Source: Callaeas wilsoni
Lineage: Eukaryota > Chordata > Aves > Passeriformes > Callaeidae
Reading direction: 5' to 3'
Length of the DNA: 64,000 nt
Assembly (NCBI GenBank): GCA_013398955.1
Contig: VWPU01002944.1
Coordinates: forward strand, 39,469-103,468
Positions 54,001-63,930 of the stretch are shown here, one piece after another. Below the pieces are notes generated by a model. The model saw only the letters and a list, made by a program, of their open reading frames with translations. It searched no databases and was not told the DNA's origin. The stretch's first letter is position 1. Every line of letters begins with the position of its first letter. A program made the position numbers and the translations under genes.

Positions 54001-57000
54001 GCTGGTGATGTCACACACAATCACCTGCGTCTCACAAGCATCTGATACTGCTCCTTCCTTCAGGACTGAAAGTACAAGACACATGCACATACCAGCTCTG
54101 CACAGGCATTTGTACTACAAACAGTGCATTGCTATCATGATTCAGATAAACAGGAGACTAGTTCAGCTGTTTTAGTTACTTTGGATCATTTCCTGCAGCT
54201 TTACTCATCCTCCCAATTAACATGAATACACATTTGGGTTTTCTCCGAGTTAGCCATTAAGGAGGTTAAGTAGGCTGGGCCTTGTGACTAATGTTTCCTT
54301 GGCTCTGACTGTATTTTGCTGGTCCCCTAGAGTATTCTATCATACTTCATGCAGGAGAAACTCTGAGATTCTTAATTGTAGGACAGCACTTGAAATGTTC
54401 TAGAGATCCCCAAGCTCCAAAATGAGAAATCCCAGTTGTAAGACCCAGCATGGAGGGGCAAATACAGAAGTACTTATACTGTAAAAAGACATCTTGCATT
54501 AGCATTGTCATTATTAATACAGTTTCCTACTGCTGAGCTTTCATGTTCTGTATTGATTTTAAAAAAAAAGTTACCAGTGCCACAACAAAACTTAGTCAAG
54601 AGGGTGCTGCAGTAATTGGATGAGGTTCTTCAACCCCCAAAGATGTTTGCTGTTCCACTAACATGGTCAAGGTAGTAAACAGGTTTTGTCATTGCTGATG
54701 CCTTATCACAGGCAACAAATTAAGAATGCAGTTGCTTAACTATTTTACTACATAAAGTTTAAATGTAATCCTGTTTTAGAAATGTCAGCAATATAAAGAG
54801 ATAGCAGCTAAAGCGAAGCAACATGATCCATCAATGTGCAATAAGCATATCCCTCACCAGTGTTTAGTTGTGAATCATGATGAATATTACATCCATGGAT
54901 TAAAGTCCTGATCTTGCAAAGTCATTTGCATAGAAAATGGGTTTATTCAGGAGCTGAGTATTGTCTGTATAGACACTTACCTGGAACAAGAAAATCTTTT
55001 TAAGTTAGCTTTAGAAATCACCTCAGCTAAACTACTAAAAAAGAAAAAAGGCACATATTCTAAAATAAGAGTATTCACTTCAAGGGTGGGTACTCCTTAA
55101 AATGTTTCTCTACCTAGGGCTATGCTCCAGGTGCTAGTGCTGCAATGAAAATTGATTACTCTTTCCACACCTCACTGTAAATATGAAATGGCTCTTACAA
55201 TGCCTTAGTTTGCTTTCCTCTATTGTGTTTTACATTTCTTCAGCATAGAGGAGCAGGAAGTATAGAGATAGTACTACAGGTGTTACATGTTATGGGTGTG
55301 TTGATTCCTGCTTTCGAGTCAAGCCATTGACTGAATTTCCTCCTTCTGTATGCTACTCAAGTAAAAACCCAAAACAAAACATCCATTTAAACAGAAACAC
55401 CAGTCTTACTTCCCCCTATCTGTTGCAGATATTTGTATTAAGGATCACAAAGGAAGGAATATTCTGTAGCCTTCATAGAAATTCCTGACAGAGAAGCACC
55501 AATGGAAGAACCAGTTGCATATGGCATAGTTTCAGTAGAAACTATCACTCTTCTAACCCAGACACTGCTGCCCATATGTACTTTCTTTTGCTGCTAGAAA
55601 ATCAAGCAAGTCAGATAGAAAGTGTTAAGACTTGAAGTAGGTGAAGTTTACCTAGAAGTGCAGTTAAGTGTGCTCTAAGGGCAGGTCAGCAGAAGCTCTT
55701 CTTGCCTTCCAAACCAGGAGATCAGAACATGCTGATGTACCTCAGTGCCAATGGTCTGGCTAAGGTGAAGCAAATCCTGCAGTGATTAATGTTTTTTTCC
55801 TGGTCTGTTTGCCTGAGCTCTGTAATTGAAAATTACCAAAGCAGGTCATTTGAAATATGTGTGGTATCTCAGGAACTATAACTTAGTGATCATAAATTTG
55901 CATTATAAATGCTCTTATAGCTCCTTACCTGGCATAAATTTTCCATCTGAACTGCTTATTAAGTAAACCACAACTCACCCTGTAATTACCACTGGCCTAA
56001 TATCTGTTAATTTAAGTTCCATTTTCTTGTAGTTTTATTCTTTATTCCCTTGTTTTGGATGATTTTGATTTTCTGTAAAAAAATCAAGCATTGAGTTCTT
56101 CCAACTTCATTCATTCTTCTGTGGTGAGGAAACAGAAAAACTCAAATAGAAATGATAAAAGAATCAGCTAGGACAGGTCAAAAGAAAGGTGCAACAAAGA
56201 AAACCGTGGAAGGTGGAATAAATGTCAAAAATACATGAAAGACATATGTTGCCTTTTCAAATTCACTGATGCTAAACTTCCCTTCTTCAAAAAAAGCTTT
56301 CAGAGAAGTAAGACTGGTAATTTTACTCAGTAGGTACAGCTATTAAGCGTAAGTATAAATTTTGAAGAAATTTAAGGCAACCGTGTTTGGAATGTTTACC
56401 ATCAGCAGGTAAGGTTATCAAGTTCTTGAGTGTTCAAATACAAAACATTTAAGCTATGGCCAGATACTGCAGTCAGGAGATTGAAAAGCAAAACTTTAAT
56501 CAAGCTGAAAGATTTAAGATGTTTCAGTGAAGTAGTTAAAAAGATGTACGTAAGCATTAAGTCATTAAAATGACTTAAGCCTCTTAATCTTCTCAAAGGC
56601 AGATTAGGCTAAATTTAAACAAAACATGACATGAAGTCTAGTTTTGGTTTTACACACTACGTATTCTTCGTACAGAATTCAGTATGTATAGTTCTGAACA
56701 CTGATTTTCATAAGATAGCATATGTTCCTACAGTCTCCAAAATATACTTGCTGTAGAGTTCTTTCTAACAGCTATCTGCAAAAACCACTAACGACCCATC
56801 CTAATAATACATGTATTATTTCTACACTTTCAAGAAAAAGGAAAACTCTTTGAAGTCAGGTAAATGTTCATACTCATACCAACTGCTGCCAGTGCATGAT
56901 TTCGTTATTCCCTTCAAATTCTGAGATTTTCGTAAGCTCCAATGGCAAATGAAAGTCCAGGTAATAGCAATTTTCTTATATGATATGGGATGGGCATGTT

Positions 57001-57500
57001 ATTACTTATTCCTTTGTAAAATTTGTGACTAAAGGAAAAGCCTTTCAGAATAATTCCTTAGTTCTACTGAATATGAAGGACAAAAAAATATAGTTGTGAA
57101 CAATGCCCTTTTAAAATACATCTGTAAACATTTTGCATTGTGTTTTCATAACAATGTAACTTTTGCTTTTAAACCTTGCAGAACTAAGAACGCTTTAAAA
57201 AATGTGAGGCTTAAAAATATAATTTTTGGTACCCTTGATTACTGCACCACAAGTTGACAAAAAGCTGGGGATTAAGTCCTCATACTTGGCATCCTCTTAA
57301 ATGACATTTTTAAAGTAAATAGCCAAAAAAGCTATTATTAGGGGGAATAAAAAGGAATCTAATTCTATTAAGAAGTTTAGTTATAAAGATTTGGTCCCTT
57401 TTAAAGTACTGTTGAAAAAGTTTAACGTGGTACTTAGAAATGTAGAGCCTTATTCTAAAAATTAGGTTAGCACTGCACTCCAGCATATATTGTCCAACAT
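45061..57500. other. Intergenic region between PPP1R13B and ATP5MJ
   Basis: About 12.4 kb of AT-rich sequence separates the PPP1R13B promoter from the ATP5MJ 3' end. I see no exon with homology, no RNA gene and no clear interspersed repeat. The 133-codon minus-strand frame at 46282-46683 resembles no protein I know and has no supporting splice or promoter context. A TA/GATA-type microsatellite is at about 50753-50828. A mildly CpG-bearing patch at about 53920-54060 (including tgatgtcac) might be regulatory but is unproven. Confidence 0.7.
50753..50828. repeat. (ATCT/TATAGA)n-type microsatellite
   Basis: CT units (tctctctcac) pass into interleaved atatatctatctatat and agatatagatatg tracts. 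It is an imperfect tetra/hexanucleotide repeat in intergenic DNA. The tyrosine/arginine-rich frame over it is compositional. Confidence 0.9.
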
Positions 57501-57501
57501 C

Positions 57502-57507
57502 TTTAAT
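57502..57507 (-). terminator. ATP5MJ: Candidate polyadenylation signal of ATP5MJ (ATTAAA)
   Basis: On the minus strand ATTAAA occurs about 150 bases after the ATP5MJ stop codon and is followed by a T/G-containing stretch (ATGTTGGAC). It is the second-commonest poly(A) hexamer, and I saw no AATAAA closer to the stop. The exact cleavage site cannot be read from the sequence. Confidence 0.5.
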
Positions 57508-57658
57508 TACTTTTTGCTCAGTGGATTAATTCTTTTTCCAATTACAGCAGATGGATCAGGTACAGTTCTAGCATTCATGTCCCTATGGTTGTAACTCGCT
57601 TCATTTGCAGTAGAGATGATGAACCACCAAATTCATACTCCAAGGAGAGAAGAGATCT

Positions 57659-57684
57659 TTAATGATGGCCAGAACCAGAGGACT
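57659..57684 (-). CDS. ATP5MJ: ATP5MJ coding exon 3 (C-terminus and stop)
   Basis: The final coding exon starts after the acceptor TCTTTGTTTCAG and contributes AG to complete Lys49, then SSGSGHH and TAA. The ending GHH is the same as I recall for the human protein (...APAPGHH). This is the key evidence that the strong GTAAGT donor of the preceding micro-exon is really used. The exon continues leftwards as 3' UTR. Only 26 coding bases are present, far below the size at which coding can be seen without homology. The assembled protein is 56 residues, against 58 in human. Confidence 0.9.
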
Positions 57685-58554
57685 CTGAAACAAAGACAGG
57701 ATTTAGGCTGTTCAAACAGTAAAGCAAATCAATTCAGGAATGTAGTGCAGGTCCTACAACTGACAACTGTACTTACATCTGAGCACAAGAATTGGCTATT
57801 CAAACAAAACAATACCCTCAGAATGTGGACATAAGTAAATTTAGTAAATGTTAAAAATCCTCTTTTGCAAGTTTTAAAGCAGTATTACAGTCAAACACCC
57901 ATTCTTACTTGGTTTTGTTATGGTTCTTCCATAACTGAAGTTTATTTACACTATTATTCTAGGTCTACTAGGCAGTATTGTCTCTAACTGCACATTTTAA
58001 AATGTAAATAATGTTTGCATGCACAAGTTCAACTGGCAGCAAATGGGTTCTCTCTCATGGTGCAGAAAGTGAACTAAGATACAGCAGTTCATAAAAAAAA
58101 AATTCCAGTGTGATCTCAAAAGAAACTGTCCATAAATGTCTGAACACTACTTTATAAAGATACAGAAATAAATTGAAAACATAAGTTTATGCTTTCTAGT
58201 TTATTGAAAGCTAGCTAAAATAGCATGTACTCTTGAAATCATGCTGATTTAAGTAATTCCATTAAATGGTTGTTGCTATTATCTGAAAAAATTTCCTTGC
58301 CCACACAGTCAAGGTATAGAATTTCCATTCTACTCCAAAAACCTACACAAAAGACAATTTATGTGCAGATCCACAGATTTTTCTAGGTTATAAAATCATC
58401 AATGCAACCAAAATTACTTATTTTGAAGTAGTGTTTAAACATTTGCTAAATCTGTAACTTAAGCCCCAAACTTATATAATGTAAAATATTCTGAGCTAAT
58501 TTTTACTGTACTTATTTAAAAATTACATCAAGGTATTAGATATCTAATACTTAC
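57685..58554 (-). other. ATP5MJ: ATP5MJ intron between coding exons 2 and 3
   Basis: This 870-base intron runs from the donor ATA|GTAAGTATT to the acceptor TTTCAG. It is AT-rich with no recognised repeat. If it were retained, translation would run only three further codons (S-K-Y) and stop at TAG (58544-58546). Confidence 0.85.
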
Positions 58555-58575
58555 TATTTCCCGCTGCTTTTTTGC
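58555..58575 (-). CDS. ATP5MJ: ATP5MJ coding exon 2 (21-nt micro-exon)
   Basis: This exon of 21 bases is flanked by the pyrimidine-rich acceptor CTCTTTTTTTCCCAG and the consensus donor GTAAGT. With one base from the previous exon and two from the next it encodes G-K-K-A-A-G-N-K, the basic tail after the membrane helix. This corresponds to the ADKRSKAL region of the human protein, which I recall as similarly basic. The basic residues would lie on one side of the inner membrane next to the helix, possibly contacting lipid headgroups (inference). Both splice signals are strong for so small an exon. Skipping it would keep the reading frame. Confidence 0.9.
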
Positions 58576-60212
58576 CTGGGAAAAAAAGAGAAAAAAAATA
58601 AGCTGAACAATGACAGTTAAAAATGTATTTCCTATTTACTTTTTGCAGATAAATTTTAATTAGCTTATTATTACTAGCTTAAATGAAGATTGTAAGTGTA
58701 CAACATGTACTTTCCATGGTACATCTCTGTAAACTTTATCTTGATTTTTAAAAGTTGTTTGTTTTTAGTTAACCAAGACTCCATGCATTTAGAAATTATG
58801 GTCATCAAGACTTTTACTGTAATTCAAAAGAAACTTTTATGGAATGTTACTATTTTATGTAATATATGGATATATACACACACAATATACAGATGTAAAC
58901 TGAAGTGAAACATTTGCTTTAAAATTTTCCTTTGTATTTTACATTCCCATTGTAACTATTCTCTTAAAATACTGAGGTACAGTGATCAAAAAAAAATTCT
59001 TCATAAGGAAGACAGTTGTAAGAGGTTGTACAATCTCCATCCTTGAAAATACTCCGTTAAATTATGAATAAGGCAATAAGCAACCTGATCTAACTGCTTC
59101 AAACACTGGTTTGGACCAGATGAGCTCAAGAGGTTGCCACCAATCTAATTTGTCCTGCAACATACTCTTCTATAATTCCATGTATTATTTGCAAAATTAT
59201 TCCCCAAAGTGCATAAAGGGCTGCAATTACTAAAAACTATTTTCACTTTCAAATAAAGCTTAGCATACAGTTGCCTTTTATCCAGGTTTTTTGGCCCTCA
59301 AAACCCTACACCAGGTCACCTAAGAATCAAAGTAGCATGACATGAACACAAGTTTGAAACAGTCTGTCCCTTTTGAACTTTCCTTGAAATAAAAGGTTAA
59401 AGCAAAAGTTAAACTTTTTTTTTCTTCCTGTCTACCTCAACGACTCATATTTACTTAATAGTCATTAAGATCAAGTACTTATTTTTACTTAAACTTTTAA
59501 GTGCAGTGTATCAGTTTTGGAATGCTACACATTATTTGGACAAAGCTAGAGAAACTCTGAGGTAATATGTCTCAGCTGTTCTCACAGCAAGGGGTTCCTT
59601 TCTCTGTGAGCTTTGTCTACAACTTAAAACGCTTCACTGTTCACAACAGCCAGTAAAGGGTTTGACTTGGGACTTTTTGAGCATAGCCTAAATTGACAAA
59701 CAGGACCTTTTAGACACCAAAATCTGTCGTACTCTTCTGCCTTAAGAGACCTGGCCCATTCAAATTTATTATTTTTACATTAGAAATCCTGTTTCTTTCT
59801 CTGAGAAAACCATCCAGTGTCACCAGGTAACACACATTCTCATGTTCAGTGATGTAGCTCTCATTTTGAGGTGCCTTCAGCCCAAAATACACTTTCATGA
59901 GTTCATGTGAGAAAACCTTTAAAAAATCTATTTCTTTTCAAAATCTTGAGCAAGTAAGTTAGATCTGCATTTTAAAAACCAATTCCTATGTTACCTAATC
60001 TTCATAACGTAAGCACAGTTACACTGACATTGAGTATTTTTTTTAATGGAACCTTCTACAATCAGCATTTAAAACATCTAAATTTTTATAGCAAAGACCT
60101 GGCCCTAAGTAAGAGTGTTAACTCCTTATTTGCTGTATATCTTCAATGACTGGTTTCTGTTAGGGGTATTCTCTTCTATAACAGCTAATAAAGACTAGAA
60201 TGTGTAACTTAC
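58576..60212 (-). other. ATP5MJ: ATP5MJ intron between coding exons 1 and 2
   Basis: This 1.6-kb intron has donor GGGG|GTAAGTT and acceptor TTCCCAG. It contains a CR1 3' end at about 59020-59180 in plus orientation. No other feature was recognised. Confidence 0.85.
59020..59180 (+). repeat. CR1 LINE 3' fragment
   Basis: The plus strand reads agaggttgtacaatctccat, then ccttgaaaatactc, 'caacctgatctaactg', 'ggtttggaccagatgagctc' and a decayed terminal octamer (tataattccat). This matches the last portion of a CR1 element in plus orientation, antisense to ATP5MJ. The mutated terminal repeats mean it is older than the copy at 18 kb. Confidence 0.85.
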
Positions 60213-60336
60213 CCCCATATGAAATCTTGTAGTAGGCATAACTCGTTAATGCTATACCAACCCATATTTCTTGATACACGGTAGAGAAGTAGAATTTCAT
60301 GGGTCTCACTGCCTTTGGAATCATGGTCTGCACCAT
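60213..60336 (-). CDS. ATP5MJ: ATP5MJ coding exon 1 (6.8 kDa mitochondrial ATP synthase proteolipid)
   Basis: This 124-nt exon starts exactly at the initiator: acceptor TATACATTTCAG|ATGG. It encodes residues 1-41 plus one base of Gly42. The frame reads MVQTMIPKAVRPMKFYFS, then TVYQEIWVGIALTSYAYY, then KISYG. Human ATP5MJ (from memory MLQSIIKNIWIPMKPYY, then TKVYQEIWIGMGLMG) aligns without gaps, with VYQEIW and PMK invariant. The protein is a single-pass inner-membrane subunit of the ATP synthase FO sector, thought to help assemble or stabilise dimers. The membrane helix is about residues 24-39. There is no cleavable presequence. The donor is GGGG|GTAAGTT. The 5' UTR comes from an upstream non-coding exon. 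Confidence 0.96.
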
Positions 60337-62008
60337 CTGAAATGTATAAAAAGTGTTGTTGTTTTGACTTTTGCAGCTGTATTCTTACCTGCTGGATTTC
60401 TAACCTACATACAAACACATATATCCATCTATCTTTATGTATACATGCACATACTCCTGATACACATAAGAAGCAGTTTACAGGTTAAAAAAAATCTCTA
60501 AGCATGCAAAAGTACTTATTCCAAAGCAAAGAAATGAACATTCAGAATTAAGATTACAATTTATGGACCAACACAAAAAAAATTTAAAATTACAGCTGGT
60601 GAAAGGGTTCAAAGATGAGTCAACAGAACACTGTACAGAGTAGCAATAGCTAGACTTCTCTCTGCCTATCAGTGACAGCATTTTCTTAATGTTTTCAGAT
60701 TCCCTCAGGAGGAAGTCTCATTCCAGACAAGCCAGAGAGGCTCCTTCCTTGCACTACCAATTTAGTTCTCCTCCCTCACACTACCAATTTAGTTCTCCTC
60801 CCTCACAGCTGTCTCTTCCAGCATGGTAACTTCTACTCAAAATAGCAAAATAAATGATGTTAAGCTAATGAATTCATACTTTATCATGACTATTTGACTT
60901 TCAAACTATGCCCCAAGAGCAAGAAGCCTGTCAGTGTTGGTGGTTTTTTCCTTTCCATGCAGCTTTGTAAGACAAAGAGAAAATTGCAGGAGGTTTTAAA
61001 GCTTATCCTAACTCCCATAAATGTTAGTTCACATTTGCCCCACATTGCACTGAGATGCCCCATGTTCTATTGTCTTATGCACAGCACTTCACTCAATAGT
61101 CACTATTTACGCTTATTACAACCCAGTAAAGTGAACTTTAAACACACGTATAGACCGTATGTGGTAAATCAGAGACCTAGGCAAGAAAAGCAGAGTTAAA
61201 CTTCTCTGAGGTAATGCTCACTTACTTATCTGCCTTTACTAAATGTAAAGCATCGTTTGGCAAGCCTCAAAGAGAAGAGGATGCAAGGGCAGCCAATGTC
61301 TGAACAACTGGAAAAATCTAGGTGCTTTTTAAAGAATGAAAGCAACTTTGAGGCAATTAATGTATAATTACAGACAAACTCACATTTACCTTTGTTTACG
61401 AACAGCCATTTCAATCATTTATTATTGTGGCAAAAATTCCTGAAACACCTTTGTGCTTTCACCAGCACTACTAAGGACATTGCATTAAGGACACTGCTCA
61501 CCTAAATTTCCAGTGTTTGTAGTTTCAGATGAACAGTGGACTACAAACAGTCACTCTGCTATAGCAGAATATCAAGACATACTAACAAACAAGCAGACTG
61601 AACAGAATAGGAAGGAAAGATATCCCCACCGCTACAAAACACAAGGAATAAGCAGTGCTGTTTCCACTTAACACCGTGCTGAAGCTCGGCAGACCTTTCC
61701 GCAAGGCCTGCGCGGGAGCGACGTGGTTCTATTTTTTTTTTTCTGAAATCTACCCGGAACAACGCTGTATTTGCTGTCTCCCTGCCCTCCCCGCCACAAT
61801 CCCCCCGCAGCCCGGGGCACCCGCGGCCCGCCCGAGGCCCGACCCGCTGCACGGGGGTGGGCGGGTAACGGCAAACTTCCAGCGCCGCGGGCCGCACTCC
61901 CTGTCTCCCTTCTTCCCTTCCCAGGCTGAACCAGCGCTGCCCCCACCCGAGACACCCACGAGCGGCGCCCGCCAGGACGCAGCCGGGGCTCGCCGGGCCC
62001 GGACCCAC
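60337..62008 (-). other. ATP5MJ: ATP5MJ 5' UTR intron
   Basis: This is the interval between the proposed non-coding first exon in the CpG island and the ATG exon. It is mostly AT-rich. It contains the 27-bp tandem duplication at 60752-60805, and its right end (from about 61680) enters the CpG island. No coding signal is visible. Confidence 0.6.
60752..60805. repeat. Perfect 27-bp tandem duplication
   Basis: The unit beginning cactaccaatttagttctcc occupies 60752-60778 and recurs without mismatch at 60779-60805. It is T/C-rich and lies in the ATP5MJ 5' UTR intron. It appears to be a recent local duplication. Confidence 0.97.
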
Positions 62009-62170
62009 CGTGCCAGGGAGCGGCGAAGGTCACACTCGGGCACGGGCACGGCTCCGCTGCCGCCGCGGGGGGCGCCGGGAACGGACGCGCGGCGGGCGGC
62101 GACAGCAGCGCCCCCTATGGCCGCGGAGGACCAGAGCGCCCTCGCACCGCGGCGGTGTCAGCCCCGCTTC
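61680..62170 (-). promoter_or_regulatory. ATP5MJ: CpG island and probable promoter of ATP5MJ
   Basis: About 0.5 kb of GC- and CpG-rich sequence lies 1.3-1.8 kb upstream of the ATP5MJ start codon. It is the nearest island and the natural site for the promoter of this housekeeping gene. In human the ATP5MJ promoter is shared head-to-head with TDRD9, but no TDRD9-like coding sequence is seen on the plus strand here. A CR1 copy begins immediately at the right border (about 62174). The open frames of 100-300 codons crossing the island on both strands are compositional, and one runs directly into the CR1. Confidence 0.75.
62009..62110 (-). other. ATP5MJ: Proposed non-coding exon 1 of ATP5MJ (right end uncertain)
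   Basis: On the minus strand GGCACG|GTGGGTCC at 62009/62008 is the best-looking donor in the island. Joining it to the ATG exon gives GGCACGATGG, an initiation context with A at -3 and G at +4. The cap site is unknown, so the right boundary is a guess. An alternative donor or exon cannot be excluded without transcript data. Confidence 0.4.
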
Positions 62171-62173
62171 CTT

Positions 62174-62764
62174 CGGAACCACGGAATGGGTCAGGCGGGA
62201 AGGGAACACAGTGAGGCACCTGGCCCAACCCCCCTGCTCAGGCAGGGTCATCCCAGAGCAGGTGGCACAGGATTGCATCCAGACCGTTCTTTAATATCTC
62301 TAGTGACGGAGACTCTGTACCTTCTCTGGGCAACCTGTTCAGTGCGTGGTCACTGCACAGTAAAGTTCTTCCTCATGTTCATGTGGAACGTCCTGTGCAT
62401 CAGTTTCGGCCCGTTGCCTCTTGTTCTATCACTCAGCACCACCGAGAAGAGCCTGGCCGCATCCTCTTGCCACCCTCCCTTCAGATACTTATACACACTG
62501 ACGAGGTCCCCTCTCAGCCATCTCTTCTTGAGGCTGGACAGGCCCAGCTCGCTCAGCCTTTTCTCCTAAGGGATGCTCCAGTCCCCCAATCATTCTCTGC
62601 TGTCCTCCACTGGACCTGCTCCAGGAGCTCCACGTCCCTCTTGTACTGAGGAGCACAGAACTGGACACAAAACTCCACATTCATCTCCCCTGATGAGATG
62701 AAGCTGAGCAGAGGGGCAGGATCACCTCCCTCGATCTGCTGGCAATGTTCTTCTAATGCAGATC
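62174..62764 (-). repeat. CR1 LINE, about 590 bases of the 3' part
   Basis: This is the longest CR1 copy in the window. The plus strand shows, in order, 'acggaatgggtcaggcggga', 'caacccccctgctcaggcag', 'ctctgggcaacctgttcagt', 'taaagttcttcctcatgttc', 'cgaggtcccctctcagccat', 'ctcgctcagccttttctcct', 'ctggacctgctccaggagct' and 'gatctgctggcaatgttctt'. This is the reverse complement of CR1, so the element is on the minus strand. Its 3' end abuts the ATP5MJ CpG island. The plus-strand frames across it are not genes. Confidence 0.93.
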
Positions 62765-63090
62765 TTCGCCTCAGTCCTGCTCCCCAAGAACAAGACAGCA
62801 GGTGCACCGTGCCAGGACAATGCCGGGAAGGGCCTGTCACAGTCTGTGGAGGGTGTCCTTTAGGGAATAGCGTGTTCTGGAAGAGCAGGAGGCACCCGCT
62901 GGGCCGTATTTAGGAGGTCTTGAGGCACCTACGTGCCTTGCAGGCCATTTCCTCCAGGTGCCGGGAAACGCGGGGGAACGGAATTCCAGAGCTGTGCTTG
63001 GGCATTGTTCTGTGGGATGGGAGGGGGAATGACTGCCCAGGCCTCCCGTGGCTGTGAAAGGAAAGCAGAGCTCAGACCTTTTTTGGGTGT
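62765..63090. other. GC-moderate unannotated segment
   Basis: About 325 bases lie between the CR1 copy and the dispersed repeat. It is clearly richer in G+C than the introns but contains no motif, exon or repeat that I can name. A frame on the plus strand runs through it without recognisable similarity. Confidence 0.5.
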
Positions 63091-63795
63091 ATTAAAATGC
63101 TTTAGTGGGATCACAGACTGCATTTACTTTCCTACTGAGTGATTTACATCATCTGCAGGTGTATAGATTTGCTACATATAGCCTTTGATACGCAGGGCAA
63201 GACTTCTTGGATCTTACATGGGGGTTTTTTGCATTTAATATAGGAGGACAAATTACATTGATGAAATACTGCATGTACCTCACCTTTTTCATTTAGAACT
63301 TTCAAAACCTCGTGACATTTTTGTAAGGAAAATTCTCTTTTTTCCTCAGTTTAGGAACTTGAGGCTGATACATTAAGCAACCAGAGGCTGTGGTTTTCTT
63401 ATCTCTCTACATATATTCTAGATTTGTATTTACCTATCTAAGAGTAACAATTCTAAAGCAGCCAAATATCTGCACTAGATCAGGTACTCAGTGTGGAGAT
63501 GTTAAATCCTATTAGAGAAAGTAAGGGGCTACCCCGTGTTTGTATTGGTTTTCATTAGTTATCTGATTTAACAAATTACACATGTTTGCACTTATTTCAG
63601 AAGAGGGGATGACAGGATAAAAGGGAAGTTCAAGTTTATTTTAGTTCCTATTCTTCTTTTGGAATTTATCCAATAGGGACGATAGGCTTTAGTGTTCGAC
63701 CCTCCGGTATACTTCTGGTCTGCGTCTGTATGTCCTGCCTTTCTCAGCAAGGCTGTATTAAAGCTTTTGGGGGTCTCTTTAGAGCAATTCAGCCC
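63091..63795 (+). repeat. Unclassified dispersed repeat, copy 2
   Basis: This is the direct-orientation partner of 32345-33048, co-linear over about 700 bases with only small gaps (for example around 63295-63370 and 63640). The left edge at attaaaatgctttagtggga is fairly sharp. On the right, weaker similarity seems to continue past 63795 into GC-rich sequence, where this copy has C/G and copy 1 often has T/A, as expected from decay of methylated CpGs in copy 1. It may be a solo LTR. No family name can be given without a library search. Confidence 0.85.
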
Positions 63796-63930
63796 GCAGC
63801 CCCAACTGGATCGTGCGGGAGGAGAGTGCAGACTCCAGCTGGGAACGCTCCTGCGCGGGGCGAGGCCGGGCGGAGCCTAGGAAGGCGCGCACGTGCCGGG
63901 AAAGGCGGCGGCGCGGGACCGCGTGCCGGG
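63796..63930. promoter_or_regulatory. GC/CpG-rich segment at the right edge, possible promoter
   Basis: The sequence becomes CpG-rich (cgcgcacgtgccgggaaagg) with a CACGTG E-box at 63890-63895. By synteny with human, the next gene to the right should be TDRD9 on the plus strand, so this could be the start of its promoter. The window ends before anything can confirm it, and part of the segment may instead be the GC-rich end of the adjacent repeat. Confidence 0.35.

Noticed and set aside
53920..54060. CpG-bearing patch with CRE-like tgatgtcac as a promoter
   Set aside because: The motif is imperfect, CpG density is low compared with the two real islands, and no exon is associated.
62116..62180. 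Plus-strand ATG with MAAEDQSALAP as a possible TDRD9 start
   Set aside because: It does not resemble the TDRD9 N-terminus I know and reads straight into CR1 sequence without a convincing donor.
61655..62569. 304-codon plus-strand frame starting MLFPLNTV
   Set aside because: It crosses the CpG island and then runs into the reverse complement of a CR1 element. No family similarity and no conserved domain.
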